The notes beneath the pieces are model-generated. The model had not been told where the DNA came from. It searched no databases and saw nothing but the letters and a program-made list of their open reading frames with translations. Positions 17,860 through 27,468 of a stretch of DNA of 64,000 nucleotides are shown piece by piece; the stretch's first letter is position 1, and each line of letters begins with the position of its first letter. The stretch is from Chryseobacterium kimseyorum (GTDB lineage: Bacteria; Bacteroidota; Bacteroidia; Flavobacteriales; Weeksellaceae): the NCBI RefSeq assembly GCF_025971945.1, contig NZ_JAPDHW010000006.1:124001-188000 (forward strand). Direction: 5' to 3'. The position numbers and the translations under genes were made by a program.

Positions 17860-20184
17860 TTACTGAACTAAATTTCTTTCTTTTTCAAAAGCTTCAGATG
17901 CTTCCCTCGAAGCTTCCACCATCGCAATCAGCGCCTTTTCCGTTTCATCCCAATGACGGGTTTTTAAACCACAGTCAGGATTTACCCAAAGTTGCTGTGC
18001 AGGAATCACGGCTTGTGCTTTTTTCAGCAATTCCACCATTTCCTCTTTTGACGGAACTCTCGGCGAATGAATATCATACACTCCAGGACCAATCTCATTC
18101 GGATATTTAAAATCTGCAAAAGCATTCAAGAGTTCCATCTGACTTCTCGAGCATTCAATCGTAATGACATCGGCATCCATATCGGCGATATTCTGGATGA
18201 TATCATTAAATTCTGAATAACACATGTGCGTATGAATCTGCGTTGCATCTTCCACACCGCTTGCCGAAATTCTGAAAGCCGCAACCGCCCATTTCAGATA
18301 ATTCTGCCAGTCAGATGTTCTCAAAGGAAGACCTTCACGAATTGCAGGTTCATCAATCTGAATAATTCTGATTCCTGCTTTTTCCAGATCATTCACTTCA
18401 TCACGAATTGCCAAAGCAATCTGTTTACAGGTTACCGAGCGCGGCTGGTCATCACGCACAAATGACCATTGAAGAATCGTTACAGGTCCCGTCAACATTC
18501 CTTTTACCCATTTTTGAGTCAAAGACTGAGCATATTCTGACCAGTACACCGTCATCGGATTCGGTCTGTGAACATCTCCGAAAATAACGGGAGGTTTCAC
18601 GCAGCGGCTTCCGTAGCTCTGAACCCAGCCGTTTTGGGTAAAGGCAAATCCGGCCAGCTGTTCTCCGAAATATTCCACCATATCATTTCGCTCAAACTCT
18701 CCGTGAACCAACACATCGATCCCGATTTCTTCCTGCCAACGGATGGTTCTTTCGGTTTCCTGTTTCAGCAAAGTATCGTACTGTTCGGCATTTAATTCTC
18801 CTTTTTTAAATTTTGAACGCCAGGTTCTCACTTCTTTTGTCTGCGGAAAAGAACCAATAGTCGTCGTTGGAAATAATGGAAGCTTCAATACTTTCTGCTG
18901 AGTTTCTTTTCTTACATTGAAGGGGGAATTTCTCTGCGCATCTTCCTCTGTCGTCACATCTACACGGTTTTTCACTTCCTCATTGTGAATTAATGAAGAT
19001 GTTTTACGGTTTTCAATTGCTTTTTTATTTTCAGCTAATTCCTGTAGAGTATTGTAATCCGGATTTTCTGATGCTAATTTTTTCAGGTTTACAATTTCAT
19101 AAACTTTCTGTTTTGCGAAAGCCATCCACTGTTTAATCTCGGGAGAAAGAATATCCTCATTTTTCTCTGAATCCAAATCGAAAGGAGAGTGCAGCAATGA
19201 ACAGGAAGGTGCAATGAAAACCCTGTCCGAGCCGATTTTCTCAACTGCTTTTGTAATGAAATGCAAAGACTGTGTGAAATCATTTTTCCAGATATTTCTT
19301 CCGTCAACGATTCCCAGCGAAAGACTTAAAGTATTTGGAATTGTATTTAAAACTTCATCCAACTGTTCAGACGAACGGACCAGATCAATATGCAGAACAT
19401 CGATCGGTAGGGAAGTCGCTAATGAAAGATTGTCTTTTAAACCTTCAAAATAAGTTGCCACGATGAATTTCAGATTAGGGAAATGTTTTCTGATTTCACC
19501 ATAGATGAACTGATACGTTTCTTTGGCTTTTTCATTTAAATCTAAAGCTAAAAACGGCTCATCAAACTGAATATATTCCGCACCGTGATTTTCAAGCTCT
19601 TTTAAAATCTGGATATAAACCGGCAGTAAATTCTGTGCTAAATCTAATTTATCAAAACCTTCCTCTTTTTCTTTACCCAATAATAAATACGTCAGTAAAC
19701 CGATGATTACGGGCTTTGCATTGATTCCGGCCTGTTTGGCGCTGATGAATTCCTGAATGATTTTGTTGGAGAATAATTTGAACTCCTGATTTTTCTGAAA
19801 CTCAGGAACGATGTAGTGATAATTGGTGTCAAACCATTTGGTCATTTCCATTGCCGTAATATCCAAACCTTCTTTCTGAAAGCCTCTTGCCATCGCAAAA
19901 TACAGATCAGTTTCAGATTTTTTGAAAGCAATTTCCTGATAACGCTCCGGAATCGCTCCCACCGTCAGAGTCATATCCAAAACCAGATCGTAATAAGAAA
20001 AATCGTTGCAGGGAATCCAGTCTATTCCTGCATCCTGCTGCAGTTTCCAGTTGTTTTGAGTGATGGTTTTTCCTACTTCCAGTAATTCGTCTAAAACAAT
20101 TTTGCCCGACCAATACTGCTCGCAGGCTTTTTTGAGTTCTCTGTTGCTACCAATACGCGGATAGCCAAGAATGTGTGTTTGCAT
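17860..20184 (-). CDS. metE: Cobalamin-independent methionine synthase
   Basis: 774-residue enzyme that transfers the methyl group of methyltetrahydrofolate (polyglutamate) to homocysteine. Two (beta-alpha)8 barrels are expected. Visible are the N-terminal GYPRIGSNRELKKACEQYWS, the middle TTTIGSFPQTKEVRTWRSKF that starts the catalytic barrel, the zinc ligands His and Cys in THMCYSEF, a Glu in TIECSRS, and the last Cys in NPDCGLKTRHW. Length is complete. A cobalamin riboswitch lies upstream on the same strand, so it should be switched off when B12 is available and MetH can work. Confidence 0.96.
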   Translation of the reverse strand: MQTHILGYPRIGSNRELKKACEQYWSGKIVLDELLEVGKTITQNNWKLQQDAGIDWIPCNDFSYYDLVLDMTLTVGAIPERYQEIAFKKSETDLYFAMARGFQKEGLDITAMEMTKWFDTNYHYIVPEFQKNQEFKLFSNKIIQEFISAKQAGINAKPVIIGLLTYLLLGKEKEEGFDKLDLAQNLLPVYIQILKELENHGAEYIQFDEPFLALDLNEKAKETYQFIYGEIRKHFPNLKFIVATYFEGLKDNLSLATSLPIDVLHIDLVRSSEQLDEVLNTIPNTLSLSLGIVDGRNIWKNDFTQSLHFITKAVEKIGSDRVFIAPSCSLLHSPFDLDSEKNEDILSPEIKQWMAFAKQKVYEIVNLKKLASENPDYNTLQELAENKKAIENRKTSSLIHNEEVKNRVDVTTEEDAQRNSPFNVRKETQQKVLKLPLFPTTTIGSFPQTKEVRTWRSKFKKGELNAEQYDTLLKQETERTIRWQEEIGIDVLVHGEFERNDMVEYFGEQLAGFAFTQNGWVQSYGSRCVKPPVIFGDVHRPNPMTVYWSEYAQSLTQKWVKGMLTGPVTILQWSFVRDDQPRSVTCKQIALAIRDEVNDLEKAGIRIIQIDEPAIREGLPLRTSDWQNYLKWAVAAFRISASGVEDATQIHTHMCYSEFNDIIQNIADMDADVITIECSRSQMELLNAFADFKYPNEIGPGVYDIHSPRVPSKEEMVELLKKAQAVIPAQQLWVNPDCGLKTRHWDETEKALIAMVEASREASEAFEKERNLVQ

Positions 20185-20556
20185 TTTCTTTAAACTTTTA
20201 TAATTAATGATTTTAAAAGTTCTTCAGATGCTTCGAAATGCTTTGTTAGTAGAAGTTTTTGAGAGTTTAGATACTTTGAATAGAGTAGATTTTTTAGTTG
20301 TTTTTTTTATCTGCTGCTTTTTAAACGCAAAGTTTTAACTTCAACTTAAAAATGTTTAAGCAGACAAAGATCGAATCAAAAAATTGATTTGATGAAGCTT
20401 GTGTTTGTAAATGAACTTCATCAGCGACAAAGTCGCAACTTTTGCTCCCTAAAATTTTACATTACAATAAAAACTCTTTGTGTTTAAATTTGAACTCAAT
20501 ATATTCAATGTATCATCTATCAATCCAAAACTCCAACCGCGAGAGCACTGATCATT
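20185..20556 (-). other. metE leader between riboswitch and start codon
   Basis: About 370 bases of untranslated leader, read leftward. It contains a TCTGCTT/AAGCAGA pair around 20310-20375 and an internal palindrome TTAAGTTGAAGTTAA. I could not identify a clear expression platform or T-run terminator on the minus strand. No coding potential was seen. Confidence 0.4.
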
Positions 20557-20719
20557 CGGTAAAGGCAGGTCTCCTGGCTTGTAACAGTTTCTGTCATCCT
20601 TACCGTTTTCACAGTGGATATTTGTGGACAGAAACTTTTGGGATATTACTTACAGTTGCGCGACAGCTCGTGATTTTCACACGATTCCCTATTCATTTAT
20701 TTTATATAAAACCTTTCCG
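20557..20719 (-). promoter_or_regulatory. Cobalamin (AdoCbl) riboswitch
   Basis: On the minus strand the element shows the class hallmarks in order: GGGAATCGTGTGAAAATCAC, then GCTGTCGCGCAACTGTAA, CACTG, and the closing GCCAGGAGACCTGCC. The outer ends CGGAAAGG and CCTTTACCG can pair as P1 with one bulge. It controls metE, the B12-independent methionine synthase: cobalamin binding is expected to shut expression. Two conserved boxes are exact, so identification is firm; the exact ends are estimates. Confidence 0.93.
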
Positions 20720-20883
20720 TTTGATGAAGTATGTGAAAGAACAATTTCTTTGGTAAAGATAATAGTTAAGCGAATTGATCTGTTTAAATTAAAAAATAAA
20801 GGATATTGTTTGGTTTTATTTAGTTAAATCAGATTATTATTCGTTACATTTGAGAATTAAAGTTTTAAAAAGAATATTATTCC

Positions 20884-21345
20884 GTGGAAAGATTAGATGA
20901 GAAGGATATTCAGCTCCTGAGAATCCTTCAAAAAAACGCAAAACTGACCGTCAAAGAACTTGCAGCCGAAGTAAATCTCTCAACATCGCCAGTTTTTGAG
21001 AGAGTAAAAAGACTCGAACAGGACGGATTTATCAAACATTACGCAGCAGTTTTAGAAGCTGAAAAACTCAACCGTGGTTTTACTGTTTTCTGTCAGATCA
21101 AACTGAAAATTCATGACCGTGCAGTAGGAAATCAGTTTGTAGAAGATATTTTAAAGATTGATGAAGTCGCCGAATGCTACAACATCTCAGGCGATTTTGA
21201 TTTCCTGCTGAAAGTTCAGGTGCGGGATATGAAACATTATCAGGATTTTGTTTTCAATAAACTGGGATCAGTAGATTCTATCGGAAGCACGCACAGTACT
21301 TTTGTAATGGCGGAGGTGAAGAATACGCATGGATTGAGTATTTAA
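20884..21345 (+). CDS. Lrp/AsnC-family transcriptional regulator
   Basis: 153-residue regulator with an N-terminal helix-turn-helix (KLTVKELAAEVNLSTSPVFE, about residues 20-39) and a C-terminal RAM effector domain (AECYNISGDFDFLLKVQVRD). Members sense amino acids. It diverges from the metE leader, so methionine metabolism is a reasonable guess for its target. The start appears to be GTG at 20884; there is no nearby in-frame ATG, and the sequence from the GTG (MERLDEKDIQLL) matches the family N terminus. Confidence 0.9.
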   Translation: MERLDEKDIQLLRILQKNAKLTVKELAAEVNLSTSPVFERVKRLEQDGFIKHYAAVLEAEKLNRGFTVFCQIKLKIHDRAVGNQFVEDILKIDEVAECYNISGDFDFLLKVQVRDMKHYQDFVFNKLGSVDSIGSTHSTFVMAEVKNTHGLSI

Positions 21346-21355
21346 AAAGTGAATT

Positions 21356-21736
21356 TCAAAAATAATTACTCACCTCAATCAAATTGAAATCGGGATCTCT
21401 GAAATATACCGACTTGATTTTTCCCAAAGCCCCGGTTCTTTCCACAATTCCCTCTATGATTTCAACGTTTTTTACTTTCAGTTCTTCTACAATTTCCTCA
21501 ATATTTGTTTCTGCAATGAAACATAAATCTGCTGAGCCAGAAGTTGGGTGTTCAGCTTTCGGTTCAAATTCTTTTCCTTTTTGATGAAGATTAATTTTTT
21601 GATTTCCGAAAGTCAGAGCTTTTCTGTTGTCTCCAAATGTTACAACTTCGAAACCTAAAATGTCCGTGTAAAATTCTATTGTTTTATCAATATCAGCGAC
21701 GCTTAAAACAAGATGGTCGATATTATTTATTTTCAT
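21356..21736 (-). CDS. VOC-family (glyoxalase/bleomycin-resistance fold) protein
   Basis: 126-residue metal-binding protein. [20 protein letters not shown] opens the first beta-alpha-beta-beta-beta module with the metal-ligand His. The second module ends [16 protein letters not shown] with the Glu ligand. This is the arrangement of virulence-type VOC proteins annotated in flavobacteria as glyoxalase or fosfomycin-resistance-like; the substrate cannot be assigned. ATG 21736 is used because the longer frame would run deep into the preceding gene; it still overlaps it by 14 bases, suggesting translational coupling. Confidence 0.85.
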   Translation of the reverse strand: MKINNIDHLVLSVADIDKTIEFYTDILGFEVVTFGDNRKALTFGNQKINLHQKGKEFEPKAEHPTSGSADLCFIAETNIEEIVEELKVKNVEIIEGIVERTGALGKIKSVYFRDPDFNLIEVSNYF

Positions 21737-22124
21737 TATTAAATCTTTTTTGATACCCAATAAATGCTTTAAAATTTTCGGAAAAACCAAAATGATAAAT
21801 TGCATCTGAGTAGATAAAAATCATTACGTAAAACGGAATTTCCTGGACGGGAGTGAAATTTGATGAAAATATGAAGAAGAGTGCCAAAATAACAGCTATT
21901 GCAAACAAGATTATTGACAGAATCCTCGCCCAGTTTTTACCAATATAAACTAAATACAGAAGTCCTGCGGTCATGAAAAAGCGGATGATTTGTGAAACTA
22001 ATTTTTGAATATCAATTTCCGGTCGGGGAGAATGATACAGATAAATAGTACTCAAGTTGACCAATAAGATGGCAGCAAAGATAGAAAGAGTTCTTCTCTG
22101 ACCTTTCTTTTCCAAATAATTCAT
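21723..22124 (-). CDS. Hypothetical integral membrane protein
   Basis: 133 residues with about four hydrophobic segments ([55 protein letters not shown] and [17 protein letters not shown]). No catalytic motif. The downstream VOC gene starts inside its end, so the two form a pair. Function unknown; small four-helix proteins of this sort are common in the family. Confidence 0.65.
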   Translation of the reverse strand: MNYLEKKGQRRTLSIFAAILLVNLSTIYLYHSPRPEIDIQKLVSQIIRFFMTAGLLYLVYIGKNWARILSIILFAIAVILALFFIFSSNFTPVQEIPFYVMIFIYSDAIYHFGFSENFKAFIGYQKRFNNENK

Positions 22125-22148
22125 TGACTTTATCGTTACAATATCTTT

Positions 22149-22718
22149 CTATTCCTGATCCAGATACGTCAGCTTTGCATCTTTCACGAACTCTTCAAAA
22201 CTCATATTTTTAACAGCTTTAGAATTTGTAAGTTCAATAAAATAATTAATTGAATTTGGAAGATTTTTGTTTTTTGTAGTCAATCTAAATCTTCTTACTT
22301 TTTCATTTACATTTAAAAAAGGAAGCTCAGTAATTTTCACCAAAATATTATTCACATCAAATGAAGCTTTGGGATCTTTCTGTAGCTTTAAAAATCTTTT
22401 TTGAGTTCTGTCTGTAGTTTCATCCAGAAATTTCTGCATCTGATAATCTGTAAGCAATTGCGGGTAGATCAAACCTTGCAGAAGGATAGAAGCGGTGATT
22501 TTATCAGATTTGTCAATAAGAACTAACTTATCATCAAAAAGAATCTGGTTGGCAGTTGGGACTATCTTTCCTTCGAATTTTTTATAATTTTTCTTTTTGT
22601 ATTCCGTTTTAAAATGCTCTACAGCATGTTGATCCTTTGAACTTAATACTTCTTTCTTCTGACCAAATGCAACGGCAGAAAATAAAAGATAAAGTATTAA
22701 AGAAAATTGCAATTTCAT
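22149..22718 (-). CDS. Hypothetical secreted protein
   Basis: 189 residues with signal peptide MKLQFSLILYLLFSAVAFGQ. The mature part is lysine-rich (YKKKNYKKFEGKIVPTANQI) and has no recognised motif. It lies 24 bases before the membrane-protein gene in the same direction, so it may be in one transcript with it. Function unknown. Confidence 0.65.
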   Translation of the reverse strand: MKLQFSLILYLLFSAVAFGQKKEVLSSKDQHAVEHFKTEYKKKNYKKFEGKIVPTANQILFDDKLVLIDKSDKITASILLQGLIYPQLLTDYQMQKFLDETTDRTQKRFLKLQKDPKASFDVNNILVKITELPFLNVNEKVRRFRLTTKNKNLPNSINYFIELTNSKAVKNMSFEEFVKDAKLTYLDQE

Positions 22719-22739
22719 ATTTTTAATTTTAAAATAAAT

Positions 22740-23321
22740 CTACACTAAATTTTTAAGCCTGACATGCTGAAGCAGCATAATGGTTTTCGCATCTTTTATT
22801 TCACCCGATTCAATCATCTGCAGCGCTTTGTCGATTCCGATTTCCAAAACTTCAATATCTTCACCTTCATCTTCAAGTCCGCCTCCTTCATTGATCTTCA
22901 TATTTTCAGCATATTCGGCGATGAAAAAATGAAGAATTTCTGTAACAGATCCGGGCGACATATAGGCTTCAAAAACTTTTTCTGCCTTCGTGATTCTGTA
23001 ACCTGTTTCTTCCTCAGTTTCACGGATAATGCATTCTTCAGGATGGTCATCATCCAGCAATCCTGCACAGGCTTCGATCATCATCCCGTCCGCATTTCCG
23101 TTAATAAAAGTGGGCATTCTGAATTGTCTGGTCAAAATTACGTTTTTTGTATTGGTATTATACAATAAAATCACGGCACCATTTCCTCTGTCGTAGGCTT
23201 CTCTACTTTGGGTTTCAGTGGTTCCGTCCTTTTTCTGAACGGTAAAAGTGATCTTTTTTAAAGTGTACCAGTTATCCGAAAGGATCTCAGTTTTCTCAAC
23301 TTTTACGGTTGTATTTTGCAT
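22740..23321 (-). CDS. NUDIX hydrolase, GDP-mannose pyrophosphatase-like
   Basis: 193-residue hydrolase of nucleoside diphosphate derivatives. The NUDIX box is visible as GLLDDDHPEECIIRETEEET (about residues 86-105), and ADGMMIEACAG precedes it. N-terminal YTLKKITFTVQKKDGTTETQ and C-terminal LEIGIDKALQMIESGEIKDA resemble NudK/NudF-type dimeric enzymes acting on GDP-mannose or ADP-ribose. It forms a leftward cluster with the neighbouring epimerase-like gene. Confidence 0.88.
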   Translation of the reverse strand: MQNTTVKVEKTEILSDNWYTLKKITFTVQKKDGTTETQSREAYDRGNGAVILLYNTNTKNVILTRQFRMPTFINGNADGMMIEACAGLLDDDHPEECIIRETEEETGYRITKAEKVFEAYMSPGSVTEILHFFIAEYAENMKINEGGGLEDEGEDIEVLEIGIDKALQMIESGEIKDAKTIMLLQHVRLKNLV

Positions 23322-23345
23322 AAATTTTTTATCTTTCTATTGAAA

Positions 23346-24254
23346 TTAATTTCGTTTTAATAAGTCTTCCAAAGCATCTTTTAAATCCGGAAATTTAAAC
23401 TGAAAACCTTCATTATGCAATTTTTCTGATGATGTCCGCGAACCTTCAAGTAATGCCACAGAAAGTTCTCCAAAGATCAGTTTCATTACAAATCCCGGAA
23501 TATTGGGCATAAACATCGGTTTATTTAAAACTTCCGCAATTTCCTTTGTGAAATTTTCATTATCGGTATGTTGTGGCGCAGATGCGTTGTAAGCACCTTT
23601 TACGTTTTCGTTCTTCAATGCAAATTCAAATACTGAGCTGAGGTCGTCGATGTGAATCCATGGAATGTACTGTCTTCCCGTTCCAAGCGGAGAGCCAATT
23701 CCGAATTTCACAGGAACAGCCATTTTTTTCAGGGCACCTTCTTTCTCAGAAAGAACAATGGAAATCCGTACTTTTACCACTCGTTCAGCAACGTTTTTTT
23801 CTAAAAATTCATCAGCGGCTTTTTCCCACAGAATGACAACTTCGCTGAGAAAGTCTTTACCTTTTTCGTCTTCTTCTTTAAAAATTTTTTCGGACGTAAT
23901 CGCTCCGTAAATTCCAACGGCAGAAGCTGAAATAAACAATTTAAGTTTTATATTTTTTTCCTGTAAAGTTTTAAGGATCAATTGGGCAGAATCAACACGG
24001 CTGGAAATGATTTCTTTTTTACGCTCATCTGTCCATCTTTTTTCTGAAATATTGGCTCCGGCAAGATGAATAATGTGGCTTACATTCTCAAATGCCCGCT
24101 CATCGACCGTTCCTTTTTCAATATTCCATTCAAAATCATTTGCATGTTTTTTGGTGCGTGTTAAAAACCGAACAGTATATTCGTTTTCAAGTTTTTTTGC
24201 TAAAACTTTTGCGACCGATCCGCCGGCTCCGGTGATTACTACAACTTCTTTCAT
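23346..24254 (-). CDS. TIGR01777-family NAD-dependent epimerase-like protein
   Basis: 302-residue extended SDR of the YfcH/SulA-like family. The Rossmann start is VVITGAGGSVAKVLAKKL, a variant of the usual GGTGFIG. NVSHIIHLAGANISEKRWT and SASAVGIYGA are family hallmarks, with a C-terminal DUF1731-type segment (LFGELSVALLEGSRTSSEKL, GFQFKFPDLKDAL). The biochemical role of the family is not established, although members affect cell division or membrane integrity. The start is the ATG at 24254. Confidence 0.85.
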   Translation of the reverse strand: MKEVVVITGAGGSVAKVLAKKLENEYTVRFLTRTKKHANDFEWNIEKGTVDERAFENVSHIIHLAGANISEKRWTDERKKEIISSRVDSAQLILKTLQEKNIKLKLFISASAVGIYGAITSEKIFKEEDEKGKDFLSEVVILWEKAADEFLEKNVAERVVKVRISIVLSEKEGALKKMAVPVKFGIGSPLGTGRQYIPWIHIDDLSSVFEFALKNENVKGAYNASAPQHTDNENFTKEIAEVLNKPMFMPNIPGFVMKLIFGELSVALLEGSRTSSEKLHNEGFQFKFPDLKDALEDLLKRN

Positions 24255-24274
24255 GTATTGATTTTGGATATTTT

Positions 24275-24613
24275 TTAATTCTTAACGATCAAAATATAAT
24301 CATCATCCAAAAGTTTATATCCCTGGTCGTAAACAAATTTGTATTCAGAACCGTTTTTATAAACTTTAATTTGTGTAAAATAGTTAAAATCAAATCCTAA
24401 GCCAGTCAATTTGGTTTTGGCTATTTTGGTTTTTCCTTCAATATTAATCTCGCTCAAGATCCGGTAATTGCGACGCAGTTTGTTGTTTACATTCCGCATC
24501 AGATTGCTGGAGTCTTTATTCTGTTTATTGTTGTAGGCGTTTCTGCAGGCGTCGTTACAGAACTTTTTGTCAGACCGTCCAATGATTTTTTCGCCACATT
24601 CAAGGCATTCCAT
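24275..24613 (-). CDS. Hypothetical protein with N-terminal zinc ribbon
   Basis: 112 residues. The first 30 hold two Cys pairs (CLECGEKI and FCNDACRNAYNN), a treble-clef or ribbon zinc site like those of DUF2116-type small proteins. The rest is a beta-rich domain with a VYKNGSEYKFVYDQGYKLLD stretch. It lies between the epimerase and HPP genes with short gaps (20 and 5 bases), so the three are likely one transcript. Function unknown. Confidence 0.75.
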   Translation of the reverse strand: MECLECGEKIIGRSDKKFCNDACRNAYNNKQNKDSSNLMRNVNNKLRRNYRILSEINIEGKTKIAKTKLTGLGFDFNYFTQIKVYKNGSEYKFVYDQGYKLLDDDYILIVKN

Positions 24614-24618
24614 AATAA

Positions 24619-25215
24619 TTAATTTTTCAGATTGTGTTTGTGTTTTTTATGTAAAAGGCGTTTCCACTTTGTACTTGTAGGATAAGTTCTGTTTTTGGTA
24701 AGATTATTAAAAATTAAAGCAACAACAAGTAAAATAATGCAACCCGACAGAACCGGAGAAAGTACGTACCAGTAGCCTAAATCAGCAATTTTCCCTGGAG
24801 AAGTAACTGCAATTAATGCTGTCGCTCCACCTGGTGGATGAAGCGTTTTGGTGTATTGCATTAAAATTATTGAAAACGCAACTGCCAAAGGTGCGGAAAG
24901 CCATAAAATATCAGGAACAATCTGGTAAATCGTCACACCTGCCAAAGCCGAAATCACATGGCCTCCGACAAGATTTCTCGGTTGAGCCAATGGACTTTGT
25001 ATTGCTCCATAAATCAAAACACTGGAGGCACCAAATGAACCGATGAGAAAGATATTTTCCTGTTCCAAAAGATATTGCGACTGCAGTAAAGCGATGATTC
25101 CAATACCGAAAAAAGCACCGAGGAATGACCAGAAATGTTCTTTGTAATCGACGAGCGTTTCCCTGTAAATTACATATTTTGATATACGGTAAGTTCTTCG
25201 CAACGTTTTCTTCAC
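24619..25215 (-). CDS. HPP-family integral membrane protein
   Basis: 198 residues with the signature LHPPGGATALIAV (near residue 125), which names the family, plus four membrane segments (HFWSFLGAFFGIGIIALLQS, IFLIGSFGASSVLIYGAIQS, LSAPLAVAFSIILMQY and VLSPVLSGCIILLVVALIF). In cyanobacteria and plants HPP proteins take part in nitrite transport, but in flavobacteria no substrate is known. First gene of the leftward cluster. Confidence 0.88.
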   Translation of the reverse strand: MKKTLRRTYRISKYVIYRETLVDYKEHFWSFLGAFFGIGIIALLQSQYLLEQENIFLIGSFGASSVLIYGAIQSPLAQPRNLVGGHVISALAGVTIYQIVPDILWLSAPLAVAFSIILMQYTKTLHPPGGATALIAVTSPGKIADLGYWYVLSPVLSGCIILLVVALIFNNLTKNRTYPTSTKWKRLLHKKHKHNLKN

Positions 25216-25479
25216 AGTTTCTGATATTATGATTTAAATATACGAAAATTATCCGTTTGTAAACGACTGCGAGAATCTTTTGCATTAAATCTACAGGAAA
25301 TACTTTCAAAAAGTAGAGGAATGTAAACACAGCTTTTTGTCATGCTAAAAGCATCCCGACAACGTTACTTAGATTCTTTCAGAATTACAAACGGACTGTT
25401 AAGATTTGCGTGAAATGCAAATATCGCTCATAGAAACCTTTCATTTTTCAAAAAAAATCCTCACATTTGCGCCATCAAT

Positions 25480-25557
25480 GGGGTGCTGCAAGATTGCGGC
25501 TGAGATGATACCCGGGAAATTTTTCCACACCTGATTCGGATAATGCCGACGTAGGGA
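25480..25557 (+). promoter_or_regulatory. thi box: Thiamine pyrophosphate (TPP) riboswitch
   Basis: GGGGTGCTGCAAGATTGCGG, then CTGAGATGATACCC, and CACCTGATTCGGATAATGCC with GACGTAGGGA are the conserved thi-box elements in the right order and spacing. It lies 47 bases before ATG 25604. A T-rich stretch follows, suited to transcription or translation control. TPP binding should lower expression of the transporter behind it. Confidence 0.95.
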
Positions 25558-25603
25558 TTTTTTGATTTATCATCTCATCATTTAATTTATATAAGTTAAT
25601 TTG

Positions 25604-26197
25604 ATGCAGGAAATTTTACTTAAGACAACCTGGCCGGAATGGTTCGGGGTCTTCTTTTCAATTTTTCAGGTTTTACTGGCCAGAAAAAACAATTCAAACA
25701 ATTATCTTTTCGGTATTGCCGGAATTTCACTCACGCTGTATGTAATGATGCAGTCTAAACTTTATGCGGAGTTTACGCTCAATCTCTACTATCTGGTGAT
25801 GAGCATTTACGGCTGGCTTTACTGGAAATTCGGAAAGCAGCAGTCTGAAACAAAGATTTCTGAAACAACTAATCAGGAAAAACTGATCACCGCAGGAATC
25901 GTGTTTGGAACATTCAGTCTTTTTTACATTTTTCTTACACATTTCACCGATTCTGACGTTCCGGTTTTAGATTCGCTGGTCAGTGCTTTTGCATGGGCAG
26001 GAATGTGGCTGATGGCCCGTCGGAAAATTGAAAACTGGATTTTGCTGAATGTCAGTAATATCATCGCAATTCCTTTGTTGATTCACAAAGATTTATATCT
26101 GTATGCGGGTTTGACGGCTTTCCTTTTCGTCGTCGCAATTTCCGGTTACATAGAGTGGAGAAAAATTATTAAATCTAAGTCTTTAAAAGTCGCTTGA
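25604..26197 (+). CDS. pnuT: PnuC-family transporter, probably for thiamine
   Basis: 197-residue integral membrane protein of the PnuC fold with about seven membrane helices and the family motif NLYYLVMSIYGWLYWKF (residues 62-78). PnuC proteins move nicotinamide riboside. TPP-riboswitch-controlled members in Bacteroidetes have been named PnuT and are thought to import thiamine, and the thi box here points to that. The substrate therefore rests on the regulation and not on residues I could verify. ATG 25604 is preferred to the TTG three bases earlier. Confidence 0.85.
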   Translation: MQEILLKTTWPEWFGVFFSIFQVLLARKNNSNNYLFGIAGISLTLYVMMQSKLYAEFTLNLYYLVMSIYGWLYWKFGKQQSETKISETTNQEKLITAGIVFGTFSLFYIFLTHFTDSDVPVLDSLVSAFAWAGMWLMARRKIENWILLNVSNIIAIPLLIHKDLYLYAGLTAFLFVVAISGYIEWRKIIKSKSLKVA

Positions 26198-26325
26198 TTT
26201 TAAATCTTCACGAAGTTTCAACAGATGTTACAGATTTATTGTTTGCAAAATCTGCTCAATTAGCGGGAGATTAAAAAAGTAAAAAGCCAAATGACAAAGA
26301 CATCAATTCAAAAGGAAACAGAGTC

Positions 26326-27357
26326 ATGATTACATCTGAAGAAATTAGAAATCAAATGTTGGGAGCGTCTGAAGTTTCGCCACAAATTATGAATCTCATT
26401 CATGATCAACGGTTGCTGCAGATTTGGGTTCCCAAGAAATACGGCGGATTGGGTTTTCGTTTAAATCAGGGTTTACAAATCCTTTTTGACTGGTCTAAAA
26501 TAGATGGAAGTTTGGGCTGGATGCTGACTTTGTGTTCTGGAGCTAATTTTTTCTCAAGAAATTTAAAACCAGAAATTGCAACAGCACTTTTTTCAAACTC
26601 AAAAACCTGTTTCGGAGGAAGTGGTATGATTGGCGGGACTGCAGAAAAACAGAATGACGGAACCTTTATCATCAACGGACTTTGGCATTTTGCAACGGGA
26701 GCACCACATCTAAGTCATTTTACCTTGAATGCAAAACTGACTGAAAAAGGAATTCCTCTGCTGGATAAATTTGGTTCTGAGATCATCCGGTCATTTGTAA
26801 TTTCTAAAAATAAAGTTGAAATTATCCCGAACTGGAAATCGATGGGGATGAAGGCTACGGGAACGTTTTCATTTAAAGTAGAAAATGTTGAAGTTTCGGA
26901 AGAATACAGTTTTGTGTACGATGATTTTTTTACTGATGACGTTTTAGATAAAATTCCGTTCAGAATTTTTGCAGATTTGACTTTATTGGTCAATTATCTT
27001 GGGATGGCCGCCCATTTTTCTGAGGAAGCGGTTAAAATACGGCCTAATCTCGATTTGAAACTGTTTAATAAAATGATCAGTGAGCATCTGGAAAAATCAT
27101 TTCAGTTTGCCGATGAGATTGAGATGTCACTAAAAAATTTTGAGACACTAAGTTCTCAGAAGCAAGCGGAAATTCACAGTTTCGCAACCGATTTAGTTGA
27201 GAAACTATCGCATCAGATTCTGGAAATTTATTTTCAGTTAGGAATCAAAGCAACTCACACTGACTCTACAATTTACCAGGTTTTCTGTGATTATTTTACG
27301 GCGACGCAGCATTCTAATTTTAGGAGGGAGTTTGGGGAAGAATGTTTTAACGAGTAG
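26326..27357 (+). CDS. Acyl-CoA dehydrogenase-like flavoprotein
   Basis: 343 residues, somewhat shorter than classical acyl-CoA dehydrogenases (about 380). The N-terminal LIHDQRLLQIWVPKKYGGLG, the middle GSGMIGGTAEKQNDGTFIIN and NGLWHFATGAPHLSHFTLN, and WKSMGMKATGTFSFKVENV follow the beta-domain of this superfamily. The C-terminal helical part is short and lacks an obvious catalytic Glu. This group includes DszC/HpaB-like flavin-dependent monooxygenases as well as dehydrogenases, so activity is open. It lies alone, 128 bases after the transporter gene. Confidence 0.75.
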   Translation: MITSEEIRNQMLGASEVSPQIMNLIHDQRLLQIWVPKKYGGLGFRLNQGLQILFDWSKIDGSLGWMLTLCSGANFFSRNLKPEIATALFSNSKTCFGGSGMIGGTAEKQNDGTFIINGLWHFATGAPHLSHFTLNAKLTEKGIPLLDKFGSEIIRSFVISKNKVEIIPNWKSMGMKATGTFSFKVENVEVSEEYSFVYDDFFTDDVLDKIPFRIFADLTLLVNYLGMAAHFSEEAVKIRPNLDLKLFNKMISEHLEKSFQFADEIEMSLKNFETLSSQKQAEIHSFATDLVEKLSHQILEIYFQLGIKATHTDSTIYQVFCDYFTATQHSNFRREFGEECFNE

Positions 27358-27468
27358 TTTAAGAGATTTTATCATTTACTCTTTCACAAACATCACATTC
27401 TGATATTCTTGTATTTCTTTAATAATGGGTCCAAATTTTACTCACTCAATTTCAAATTTAGTTTTGAT

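Noticed and set aside
20290..20380. Terminator in the metE leader
   Set aside because: A TCTGCTT/AAGCAGA pair exists, but on the transcribed strand it is followed by A and not T residues.
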